Below are positions 57,354 to 64,000 of a stretch of DNA of 64,000 bases, piece by piece; position 1 is the stretch's first letter; each line of letters starts with the position of its first letter. Made by a program: the position numbers and the translations under genes. Source of the DNA: Haladaptatus salinisoli (lineage in GTDB: Archaea > Halobacteriota > Halobacteria > Halobacteriales > Haladaptataceae). The notes beneath the pieces are model-generated. The model saw only the letters and a list, made by a program, of their open reading frames with translations, did no database searches and was not told the DNA's origin. The DNA lies in the NCBI RefSeq assembly GCF_020614375.1, contig NZ_CP085333.1, forward strand, positions 274,578 to 338,577. Reading direction: 5' to 3'.

Positions 57354-58172
57354 TCAGGCGGTTATCTCGCTCTCCGTCTCTTCTATCATCTCGTCTGGAG
57401 CCATATCTGCCATCGATTCATCACCAAGTTGGAGTCGGAGGCGAGGACGCCCCACATCGATTGGGACTTTTTCAGTGTCGATCAATCCGAGGTCTTCTAA
57501 TCGCGTTTTGGTGCGGGAGAACGTGGCTTTGCTCGCTATCCCAACATCTTCTCCCCATTTACTAATGTCGTACAGAAGGACGTTGTTTCGTGCGGCAATC
57601 ATCAAGGAGATAACTACTTCATCTGTCCCATCAGCTTCAATTGTTTCTACAGACTCGAGCACAGCCTCGAAATCGTCTGCAGTGTCGTCACCAATTTCCT
57701 CTCGTAGTGTTTCCTTAACTTGCGACAACGGCGGTGTTCTAAGGGAAAATTCGCTTGCGTTTTCCCATTCGTTCAGGAACGTTTCTCGTACCTGGTCAAC
57801 AAACTCGCTATCATCAGACCGAAGCCCATTCACTTCTCCGTCTATCGTGATCAGTGAGACGACTTCGTCTTCGGTGATGAGCATCGAATTTCGCCGGATT
57901 TCTTCTGATGTTCGAAGCGAGAGTTTTTCTTGGTCAATGAGGTCAGCGGCTTTGCTCGCGATGATGAAATCATTGACCATCTCTTTCAGAACCATCGGTT
58001 CAGATATCACGCGAAGTTCCGGAATATCCTCGTCCGATTCGATAGTGACGGTGATGAGCGCTTCCAGTTCTTGTTTTGACGGATTTACAATGAGGATCGG
58101 CTCTGACGCCTCTTTGAGGATCGTTTCAGCCAATTCTTCGACGTCGTTGCCGATCAAATCTGCTGTTGACAT
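57354..58172 (-). CDS. tbsP: TbsP-family transcription regulator (DUF5821)
   Basis: A 272-residue acidic protein. The N-terminal 170 residues (LVNDFIIASKAADLIDQEKL type helices; LITEDEVVSLITIDGEVNGL) make the alpha/beta sensor half, and the C-terminal winged helix (YDISKWGEDVGIASKATFSR, TRLEDLGLIDTEKVPI, DVGRPRLRLQL) binds DNA. I recognise it as the TbsP family found in Halobacterium and relatives, known from suppression of a trmB defect in glucose-dependent gluconeogenesis control. The link to the TrmB gene at 46441 is only by analogy. Confidence 0.75.
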   Translation of the reverse strand: MSTADLIGNDVEELAETILKEASEPILIVNPSKQELEALITVTIESDEDIPELRVISEPMVLKEMVNDFIIASKAADLIDQEKLSLRTSEEIRRNSMLITEDEVVSLITIDGEVNGLRSDDSEFVDQVRETFLNEWENASEFSLRTPPLSQVKETLREEIGDDTADDFEAVLESVETIEADGTDEVVISLMIAARNNVLLYDISKWGEDVGIASKATFSRTKTRLEDLGLIDTEKVPIDVGRPRLRLQLGDESMADMAPDEMIEETESEITA

Positions 58173-58571
58173 ACAATCCTAGTTTCCAATGAAATACTTA
58201 GTTCTGAACCCGTTTCTACTGGGAAATCAAGGGTTGAAGAAACTATGATGGTGCTTACAGAACTAGGATACATGATCCAAAGAGTAGCAAGTTATCTGAC
58301 GTCAGATAATGACGAACTAGAGGATGCAGAAATTATCGCTGTCTATACGACCGTCAAGAATCAGGATGACTGGAGATACCCGGTGCTAGGCAGGCAAGCG
58401 AGCAAAGTAACGAGAATAGCTAGACCGGCGTTGTAGTTGCCTTATACTATACTGAAGACATCGGGCAGAAAAATGAAATAGACTTTGGAGATGGCCCGCC
58501 ACCGCAACCGAATAACTTCGGTAACCTCCCTGGGTAATCACACCGCGTAGCGACACCCTGATTCGACGACT
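58173..58571. other. Intergenic region between tbsP and ardC
   Basis: About 400 bases without a supported gene. A short 63-codon forward frame (58245-58436) has no domain. The ardC gene transcribes leftward towards this region, so it holds that gene's terminator. Confidence 0.4.
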
Positions 58572-59513
58572 TTAGACTTCCTCCCTTCTCTGTTCGACTA
58601 CTTCAATAATCTTCGCTGCCGTCGTCCGGATTCGTCGAAGTCGATCTTGAATCGCGTCCGAATCATCGTCTTGCCAGGCTGCGAGGTAGAACGCTGAGCC
58701 ACTCGTATCGAGATCGAAATACCGACCAACAATGTACGCGACGGCTTCTGCCTCAATTTCGCGTTTCGACCGCTCACACTCATCGTCGACATCAAAGTGA
58801 AGCAATGCGTGGGCGTATTCATGGATCAGCGTCACAGCAAGATCCGCGCGATTTGCCCGCGCTTTCACCTCCACGATGGGCTGGAGATCGTATAGACTCC
58901 GCTGTTTGCAGACTCCCTTTGCCTCTCCGTGTTCCCAGTCGTCAGCGTCAACGATGCGAACCGTCACACCGAGATCATCAGCTACGTACTGAAGAGCAGG
59001 AACGAGGTTTTCAGCATCTCCTTTTGCTGCGATCTCCAACTTGGGAAGCGGTTCACCCACCGTCTGGGAAATATCGAAGACGGCAGTGGGTTTGAACCCG
59101 ACGAGTCCTTTCGACCACGCTTCAGGTGGTGTTTCGTCATATTCACACTCACTTTGTTCATGGTAACTGGGCGAATTCTCGCATTGGGGGCACTGCTTTG
59201 TGATGATCGGCGCCCAGATCCAGATTCCGTTTTCTCCTTTCTGGACGTGACGATCGAAGTCGGTCTGCCAGGTGTTGTACCCAGCGACTTTCGTCGCATT
59301 TGGACATTGAAGAGTGATCAAGAGCGTGTTCTGATGGGAATAGTTGTGGAATTTGGATTGAACAGTTAACCACTCCTGGAATTGTTGACTCGCTCTCGCC
59401 TCGTCAGTCGACGCAGTGAGATCCTTAGTCCAGCGTTCGATCGTGTTGTGCATCTTGTCGCGTCGGGTGTCATACTCGTCAAACGACACCGCAGAGTTAG
59501 TACTCTGAGCCAT
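58572..59513 (-). CDS. ArdC-like antirestriction protein with a C-terminal zinc-peptidase domain
   Basis: A 313-residue protein from the ATG at 59513 (MAQSTNSAVSFDEYDTRR); an earlier start would run into the leader motif. The N-terminal ArdC domain carries WQTDFDRHVQKGENGIWIWA (about 80-100), and the C-terminal ImmA/IrrE-like metallopeptidase domain has LIHEYAHALLHFD (HExxH, near residue 225). ArdC proteins protect incoming single-stranded plasmid DNA from restriction in bacteria, so it fits a transfer module. The leader motif lies 33-60 bases upstream. A small ArdC relic is at 51001-51093. Confidence 0.85.
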   Translation of the reverse strand: MAQSTNSAVSFDEYDTRRDKMHNTIERWTKDLTASTDEARASQQFQEWLTVQSKFHNYSHQNTLLITLQCPNATKVAGYNTWQTDFDRHVQKGENGIWIWAPIITKQCPQCENSPSYHEQSECEYDETPPEAWSKGLVGFKPTAVFDISQTVGEPLPKLEIAAKGDAENLVPALQYVADDLGVTVRIVDADDWEHGEAKGVCKQRSLYDLQPIVEVKARANRADLAVTLIHEYAHALLHFDVDDECERSKREIEAEAVAYIVGRYFDLDTSGSAFYLAAWQDDDSDAIQDRLRRIRTTAAKIIEVVEQRREEV

Positions 59514-59540
59514 TGATGTTCGAATACAGACGCTTCTATC

Positions 59541-59575
59541 GAGCGCCCTGCACCCCTTGGGGGCCAAAAAAATCC
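59541..59575 (-). promoter_or_regulatory. Conserved hairpin leader motif, copy 1 (before ardC)
   Basis: In gene sense: TTTTTTTGG then CCCCC(AA)GGGG and TGCAGGGCGC, with the ATG about 30 bases further. The T tract and CCCC/GGGG hairpin followed by TGC(A/G)GGGC(G) are shared with copies at 61954, 62396 and, more loosely, 61410. Possibly a core promoter with a regulator site or a structured leader. Confidence 0.6.
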
Positions 59576-59713
59576 TTGGTGGAGTCGTTCGATTTAGGGT
59601 ATCTGTGTATCTTTGGGGGATACTACTGTCGAATCTGTCACACCATGCGAATTAATGTGAGATTAAGAAGAGGCCGAATTTTTTATTATGTTGAGCCAGA
59701 GAGGACAGATGAG

Positions 59714-59863
59714 ATGGCGCTCCCTCAGATAGTGCGACAGTGGCTCTCAATAGATGAGAACGTTATTCGGGAATGTCGCCACTGCGGGACGTCACTTGAC
59801 ACGACCGAACAGCCGTGCTCTACCTGTGGATCGACTGAAACTGTAGAATTCGACGTTTCGTAA
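59714..59863 (+). CDS. Small zinc-ribbon protein
   Basis: A 49-residue protein; ATG at 59714 (MALPQIVRQWLSIDENVIRE). Cys pairs CRHCGTSL and CSTCGS are 17 residues apart, giving a four-Cys zinc ribbon. It lies between the ardC gene (divergent) and the DUF7260 gene (convergent). Zinc-ribbon proteins at 59.7, 62.1 and 62.3 kb make this a recurrent theme in the cluster. The longer frame upstream is unlikely to be translated. Confidence 0.6.
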   Translation: MALPQIVRQWLSIDENVIRECRHCGTSLDTTEQPCSTCGSTETVEFDVS

Positions 59864-59983
59864 TCCGTTTCGACGCAGGATAGGCGTTCGCATGACCTCT
59901 AACGCTGAGAGCTAGTAGATCGGTTACAGTCATCATCGCAAAATCGATCGCCCACTTGAAGGTATATCACGCTCGATAAACCA

Positions 59984-60739
59984 TCAGTTCGCACCTGCCC
60001 AATGGCGAAGTTCGATTCGATCAAGTAGTTGGCGAGCTGTCGCGAGCGCTGCCAGCCCTGGATACTCAGCGTCGAGGTCGGCATAGACAAACGTTGTGAA
60101 CAGTTTCTCATTCGATCTATTGCGCTGACGCAAATACGATTGCTGATCGTATGTCTGCTCATCGAGCTGCTGCTGTATCGACGTGAGTCGATCGTTGCAT
60201 TCATCGAAAGCGAACTCGCCTCGTTCGATTGCAGCTAATTCCTCACCTACCTCAGTAAGCGTTTTGTGGAGTTTCTTGAGTTGCTGCCGTTCTGCTGTTA
60301 TCAACGAGTATGCTTGCTGACGGGTTTCGATAGCCTCCTTACTCGCGCTCTTGAGTTGATCCCACAACGGTTGTGACCACATCTCTGACCCGCCTGCCAG
60401 CCCAGCTGCCACCTCGGGACTGAATTCGTTGTTGATGCTCTCCAAGACAGTTTTCTCACCATACTCGTCTTCCCAATGGTCGACTGCAAGGACCGTTTTG
60501 CGGTAGGCTTCCCGCACCGCATTCGGGAATGTGCATGAGGAATGCGATCGCGATTGAACTGTGCTACGCAGTGAACCACCATCAGTTCGATACGGATGCG
60601 GCGGAATTTCGTCGAGCTGGTCGAGAAAGTCCTCGAATGCGTCGATTTCAGCTTGGATCTGGAATTCTTCGGTACTGATGAGTTGTTGTGCGAGTGGGAG
60701 GGACGTGTGGTTGATCAACTGTTTTCTACACTGTGCCAT
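59984..60739 (-). CDS. DUF7260-family protein
   Basis: A 251-residue, helical, cytosolic protein homologous along its length to the 15372-16112 protein (DHWEDEYGEKTVLESINNEF matches HWKQSYEDTEILESMTEEFG). Between residues 1-45 an AQQLISTEEFQIQAEIDAFE helix precedes the central hydrophilic domain; the end has RLLDRIELRHWAG. Function unknown. It belongs to the ArdC/SWIM/zinc-ribbon cluster and has no hairpin leader of its own, unlike its neighbours. Confidence 0.75.
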   Translation of the reverse strand: MAQCRKQLINHTSLPLAQQLISTEEFQIQAEIDAFEDFLDQLDEIPPHPYRTDGGSLRSTVQSRSHSSCTFPNAVREAYRKTVLAVDHWEDEYGEKTVLESINNEFSPEVAAGLAGGSEMWSQPLWDQLKSASKEAIETRQQAYSLITAERQQLKKLHKTLTEVGEELAAIERGEFAFDECNDRLTSIQQQLDEQTYDQQSYLRQRNRSNEKLFTTFVYADLDAEYPGLAALATARQLLDRIELRHWAGAN

Positions 60740-60868
60740 TGTTTCCCATTAACACACTGGTGGGATGGCTATTATACTTTATTGGCCATATACTATCAGT
60801 GGATTATTCTTTTCAAGGCATTTTTGCTCCAGTAAATTCTTCGGAGAGCGTGAATCGCAATTGGTTGC

Positions 60869-61357
60869 TCAGTAGTGGACGTCCGCCGGAATGATCCACA
60901 CCTGCTTGTCAGCACTGAGTACATGCTCAAGGTGGTCACGATTGCGAATCGCGTCGCCGAATTCGGTGTATAGGTAGAGCGACGGGCCACGATACGCGCC
61001 GAGATTGTAGCAGGCGTGGCGGGCGAGATCTTTGTCGTGCATGAACTCATTATCACTGAACTCGTTGACCACCGTTCTTACTCGCTCGAGATTGCGTTCG
61101 AATTCCTGCTTGGTTGCCTTCCAGCCACGCTCGAGGAGTTGTGCTCCATCATCGGAGTCAACTGGTGCGACGACCGGGAGCTCGCCCCACCGAGCCTTCC
61201 CGGCGACGGATGACCGCTCGTCATCGAATAGAACATAGTAGTCAAAGATGGCAGCGTTGTCAGGATCAGCTCCGACAAGCCGATCGAACGCCGCTTTTGC
61301 GCATGCAAGTGCCGTTTCTTCGGTCGGTGCCTCTATGAGTGCGTAAATTACCTGGTG
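60869..61357 (-). CDS. Conserved unknown protein of the ArdC cluster
   Basis: A 162-residue protein beginning MHQVIYALIEAPTEETALAC. Residues about 30-70 (VGADPDNAAIFDYYVLFDDE) and the end (LEHVLSADKQVWIIPADVHY) are well-behaved folded sequence, but I recognise no catalytic motif. I recall such proteins in haloarchaeal accessory clusters with ArdC and SWIM proteins. It carries a diverged leader motif about 60 bases upstream (61410-61450). Confidence 0.65.
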   Translation of the reverse strand, partial: HQVIYALIEAPTEETALACAKAAFDRLVGADPDNAAIFDYYVLFDDERSSVAGKARWGELPVVAPVDSDDGAQLLERGWKATKQEFERNLERVRTVVNEFSDNEFMHDKDLARHACYNLGAYRGPSLYLYTEFGDAIRNRDHLEHVLSADKQVWIIPADVHY

Positions 61358-61409
61358 CATTTTGGTCACCTTGCCGACACACTGATTCGACACCGCTCCA
61401 TCACACAAC

Positions 61410-61450
61410 ACTTCATCTGTGCGCCGGCACCCATCGCCGGCGCCAATAAA
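61410..61450 (-). promoter_or_regulatory. Conserved hairpin leader motif, diverged copy 4
   Basis: In gene sense: TTTTATTGG then CGCCGGCGATGGGTGC and CGGCGC. It keeps the T-rich tract and the GATGGGTGC core of the other copies but its stem is GCCGGC/GCCGGC. It is about 60 bases from the ATG rather than 30, so it could be displaced or the start could lie upstream. Confidence 0.4.
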
Positions 61451-61489
61451 ATCACTCTGCGAAAGGAGCAGATTCACACGTGATTCGTC

Positions 61490-61927
61490 CTACTCTTCCG
61501 GGAGATCGCGACGCCCGGCTCGCACACAGGGCCAACACGGAAAGCCACCAAGCCCAGCACAGTCACAGTCTGCTGGCTGGTCTATGTCGCTGTCTTCCAC
61601 ATGGGTGTCAGGTTTGTTCTCGATTTGTGTCCCACCGTCCGCAACGAGGGAGTGATCTGTCGCTGCCTGCAGAAGTGGTGTTCGGATCGCAACGCCAACC
61701 CGATGTTTGCATGCCCCATTGTAGCGGTCGTCCGCCGGGCACTCACAGGAAATGGGGATCCCATTACGAACGATGACGAGATATTCGTGGTCGGCTGGAT
61801 TCGCATGGCTCGTATTCTGAACGAGGACACCCCTCGTTGTGAGTGAAAATTCGAGGGCTTCGTACTGGGCGCGCTTTGCAACTCGGTTCGTGAACGTCAA
61901 TTCTGAGAGGACGTTTTTACTGGACAT
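61490..61927 (-). CDS. SWIM zinc-finger protein
   Basis: A 145-residue protein from the ATG at 61927. The SWIM zinc-binding core CECPADDRYNGACKH (CxC...CxH) is at about residue 65-80, following a YLVIVRNGIPISCEC segment, and a second Cys-rich tail (CDCAGLGGFPCWPC) lies near the C-terminus. SWIM domains occur in transposase and recombination regulators and RNA-binding proteins. Its start has the leader motif 30-60 bases upstream. Confidence 0.85.
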   Translation of the reverse strand: MSSKNVLSELTFTNRVAKRAQYEALEFSLTTRGVLVQNTSHANPADHEYLVIVRNGIPISCECPADDRYNGACKHRVGVAIRTPLLQAATDHSLVADGGTQIENKPDTHVEDSDIDQPADCDCAGLGGFPCWPCVRAGRRDLPEE

Positions 61928-61953
61928 GCTCACTCCACGAGGTACATCTGATT

Positions 61954-61986
61954 CGCCCCGCACCCCTCGGGGGCAACAAAAACACG
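61954..61986 (-). promoter_or_regulatory. Conserved hairpin leader motif, copy 2 (before the SWIM gene)
   Basis: In gene sense: TTTTTGTTGCCCCC, GAGGGGTGC and GGGGCG. Hairpin CCCC/GGGG with a two-base loop. Same spacing to the ATG as copies 1 and 3. Confidence 0.6.
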
Positions 61987-62044
61987 TTCTCGACGTTGCA
62001 GCACGGGATCTCTCGTAGCAAGGGTAGAAAGGAAATTAGGTCGG

Positions 62045-62191
62045 TTAGTCGAATCGGTAAAGCGCAATCCCATCGTGATCGCATTCCGGACACTCGCTCG
62101 TTTCGACCTCAACCGTAGTTCCACACTGCCGGCACTCGGCGATGACGGTGCTGTGTGATCGGCCAGTGAATTGCATCAGGAGGTCTTTCAT
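62045..62191 (-). CDS. Small zinc-ribbon protein
   Basis: A 48-residue protein starting MKDLLMQFTGRSHSTVIAEC. Cys pairs CRQCGTTV and CPECDH make a zinc ribbon. The start overlaps the TFIIB-ribbon gene end (ATGA, 62188-62191), so it is translated with it. It may be a partner of that small ribbon. Confidence 0.6.
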   Translation of the reverse strand: MKDLLMQFTGRSHSTVIAECRQCGTTVEVETSECPECDHDGIALYRFD

Positions 62192-62364
62192 GCGAACTCC
62201 GGCCTGTGAGTGGTTCGTTGGTCGTCGATGATGAAGCCACAATCCTCACAGACTGTTTCGATCACGTTGGTAGTGACTAAACCGTCGCATTTGGGACACT
62301 GGGAAGTTGGTTCGCTCGGTACGTCTTCGTCGAAGCTTGTTGCATATCTGTCGCTGAGTTTCAT
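62188..62364 (-). CDS. Small protein with a TFIIB-type zinc ribbon
   Basis: A 58-residue protein from the ATG at 62364 (MKLSDRYATSFDEDVPSEPT). The CPKCDGLVTTNVIETVCEDC segment, then GFIIDDQ, is the pattern of a TFB/TFIIB N-terminal zinc ribbon, without the cyclin-fold core. It could interact with RNA polymerase or compete with TFB, by analogy. Leader motif copy 3 lies about 32-60 bases upstream. First gene of the leftward cluster. Confidence 0.65.
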   Translation of the reverse strand: MKLSDRYATSFDEDVPSEPTSQCPKCDGLVTTNVIETVCEDCGFIIDDQRTTHRPEFA

Positions 62365-62395
62365 CGAAATCACTCTTCATGGAGGCGTTCGATCT

Positions 62396-62432
62396 CGAAC
62401 GCCCCGCACCCATCAGGGGCAAAAAAACGACG
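62396..62432 (-). promoter_or_regulatory. Conserved hairpin leader motif, copy 3 (before the TFIIB-ribbon gene)
   Basis: In gene sense: GTTTTTTTGCCCCTGATG, GGTGCGGGGCGTTCG. Hairpin with a three- to four-base loop, T tract in front, ATG about 30 bases downstream. Confidence 0.6.
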
Positions 62433-63000
62433 AGAACGCTGCTTTGGAGGGCGACTGGCTGACGCTTTCGAAAAAGGGATTTCGGAAATGAGCAGCTGGC
62501 CTTGATCGTCGATGCAGCCCCGACGATGTATGGGTCGCAGCACTTGATAGACCTCTTTCCTCTCTTAGAGGGATGTTCGTCACAGCAATTGTATGCTCGC
62601 TGGAAGGGTAACCGAGTTCAATCGCCGATCAGACGTAGATACTCGAGTAAGTGTACTGTGTTTTGTTTCACTTTCGCCCTGGTTGGCTCAGGACTTTATC
62701 CATCGCGTCCTAAGTAAAGAATGCAGTCAGCGTTTCCCAGCAGGCGGCGTGGGCACTTGTCCTCATCCCAAACCCATCCTCCTACGCCGTGTGCTCATTC
62801 CCCTTGTACAGCAAGAAACAATGTCACGAAGAGTCTTCGTCCAAGTGGTGTCCCTATTCAAAACGCGAATTTTGTAGTACCGATGGTCCCTAATGGCGAA
62901 TCGCCACTCACTTTGAACGTCATGCAGCCAAGGAGATTGCCGAACGCCTCTCCCTGCGCGGGTATCTGTATGAAGCCAAAGGGAAGCTCCGGGTCACGGA
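62433..63000. other. Intergenic region, no gene seen
   Basis: About 570 bases to the next gene. No recognised domain in any frame; short frames only. Some may be debris of a former gene but I cannot name it. Confidence 0.4.
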
Positions 63001-63291
63001 TCACCAGCCGCTCACTCTTAGCGTATCGAATCTCGCTCTGATATCGTCAATCTGCTCGTCGAGATCTGCAATGAACGCCTCCGTTCGATCGGTTGTCATT
63101 GCGCCTTGATTTGTCGGACTGATCAAATTCTCTTCCTGAAGGACTCGGAGGGAATAACGGACTTGATGATGGGCATAGCCTGTTTCATTCGACATTTTCA
63201 CGATCCCAATGGGTTCATTGTTGACAACCAGCCTGAGGATATCTAGATGCCGACCAATCATCTCTACTTCGTTCTCTATGCTGTCGATCAT
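63001..63291 (-). CDS. Winged-helix transcription regulator
   Basis: A 96-residue protein from the ATG at 63291 (MIDSIENEVEMIGRHLDILR). IVKMSNETGYAHHQVRYSLR followed by VLQEENLISPTNQGAMTT is a helix-turn-helix of the small haloarchaeal winged-helix type, with a C-terminal LDEQIDDIRARFDTLRV dimerisation helix. It could regulate the leftward cluster but faces the same way and is 640 bases upstream of the ribbon gene. No effector domain. Confidence 0.75.
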   Translation of the reverse strand: MIDSIENEVEMIGRHLDILRLVVNNEPIGIVKMSNETGYAHHQVRYSLRVLQEENLISPTNQGAMTTDRTEAFIADLDEQIDDIRARFDTLRVSGW

Positions 63292-63923
63292 CGTGCCTGA
63301 TATCAGGGAATGTAGCGAGTTAACCCTTCTAGCCCTTTTAAGGACCTTCTTTATAGAGACGTTCAACTGATGACCTCGTCACGATAGGCCAACCGAAGCT
63401 GATTTTTGCAGCCGTCATACTTCTAATGATTCGTAGCGAAGGGTCGGATTAAGCTCACATCGATCGATGAGACAAAAGATATCTTTGTCATCTATACACT
63501 AGATATGTATGCAATACGGACCGTCAGTGTTAACAAGATTCGTAAGGAACCTTTTCGTCCGCGTCAGGTAATTACTCAACGGGCAACTCACCTTTTCAAT
63601 ACCTATTACGCCAACAGTGACTGGGTGCATATTTCCAAGAAATTCTCTTAGCGACACTCTCATCCCCTCGTAACTGGTACTATTTTCCTGTTAAATTTCG
63701 GAAGAAAATGAAGGCATCTGCTTGGTCCCGTGCTCACTCCAATTACATCTAGTGGTAATTTATTCAGTATCTGATCTATTAAACACCCGCTGTGGTGCTC
63801 AGGCTGATTTGATCGCGAAAGTCGAAGTCACGTCTTTTTAGTGTTCGATTGCTGTCCTATGCTAACATTGCACAAGGATTATAAGGAACGACCACCTACG
63901 CAGAGTTCCACAACATCTCACCT
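63292..63923. other. Intergenic region, divergent promoters
   Basis: About 630 bases with no recognised gene. It separates the leftward regulator from a rightward gene starting at 63924. A TATA-like AGGATTATAAGG lies at 63874-63886, about 40 bases upstream of that ATG. Confidence 0.4.
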
Positions 63924-64000
63924 ATGTCCGCTGAATCACGGTCATCCCAGACGACCGCACTGGCGCTTCCGCCTGACGAGCATTGGACACTCCACCATGT
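63924..64000 (+). CDS. Start of an unidentified gene, cut by the window edge
   Basis: The frame MSAESRSSQTTALALPPDEH then WTLHH is open to the end of the window. Only 25 codons are visible, too few to name the family. Confidence 0.4.
   Translation, partial: MSAESRSSQTTALALPPDEHWTLHH

Noticed and set aside
57354..58172. A TrmB-like sugar regulator
   Set aside because: The domain order (sensor first, winged helix last) fits TbsP/DUF5821 rather than TrmB.

Overview
The window comes from a halophilic archaeon (class Halobacteria). The evidence is strongly acidic proteins, haloarchaea-restricted families (HalOD1, DUF7344 repeats, TbsP/DUF5821, DUF7260, TrmB), many small zinc-ribbon proteins and IS1341-type (IS200/IS605) tnpB elements. 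There is no rRNA, tRNA or CRISPR array. A ParA-type partition operon flanked by AT-rich repeats, broken polB pieces, a broken VapBC pair and much gene debris point to a megaplasmid or a plasmid-derived accessory region.

Layout. 0-2 kb: N- and C-terminal fragments of a family-B DNA polymerase whose catalytic centre is gone, plus its small companion gene. 2-5 kb: two HalOD1 proteins and a double-DUF7344 regulator around a hairpin-rich non-coding stretch. 5.8-15.1 kb: an ABC ATPase with a very large FtsX-type permease, then a DUF58 cell-surface block with a divergent Ig-like surface protein. 15.3-21.3 kb: a DUF7260 protein, an IS200/IS605 element (dead tnpA, intact tnpB), a ROK kinase and a DUF1616 membrane protein. 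21.7-23.5 kb: a vapBC pair whose vapC carries an IS-end scar, flanked by two copies of a structured repeat. 23.5-40.8 kb: a catabolic island, visibly more GC-rich up to about 37 kb, with a CocE/NonD hydrolase, aldehyde dehydrogenase, sodium symporter with a tiny membrane partner, three M20 hydrolases, a C45-type acylamidase, an SDR, a YtcJ-type amidohydrolase, and then an Lrp regulator and a class III aminotransferase. 42-49.3 kb: acyl-CoA synthetase and acyl-CoA dehydrogenase debris around an RND/MMPL exporter with a roughly 390-residue coiled coil and an overlapping TrmB regulator, then a broken tnpB. 49.4-55.5 kb: a HalOD1 protein, the par operon with its repeats, an intact tnpB element and an MFS gene truncated by that element. 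55.8-58.2 kb: DoxX, an FAD oxidoreductase and TbsP. 58.5-63.3 kb: an ArdC / DUF7260 / SWIM / zinc-ribbon cluster in which four genes share one hairpin leader motif, then a winged-helix regulator.

How the genes may work together. The 23.5-37.4 kb genes look like import followed by stepwise hydrolysis of N-acylated or amide-linked compounds, with oxidation and transamination of the products; the substrate cannot be read from sequence. The par operon and its repeats probably form a partition locus. The 58.5-62.4 kb genes share a cis element and look like a co-regulated mobile-element module of unknown function; this module and the repeat-flanked par locus are the best candidates for something not yet described.
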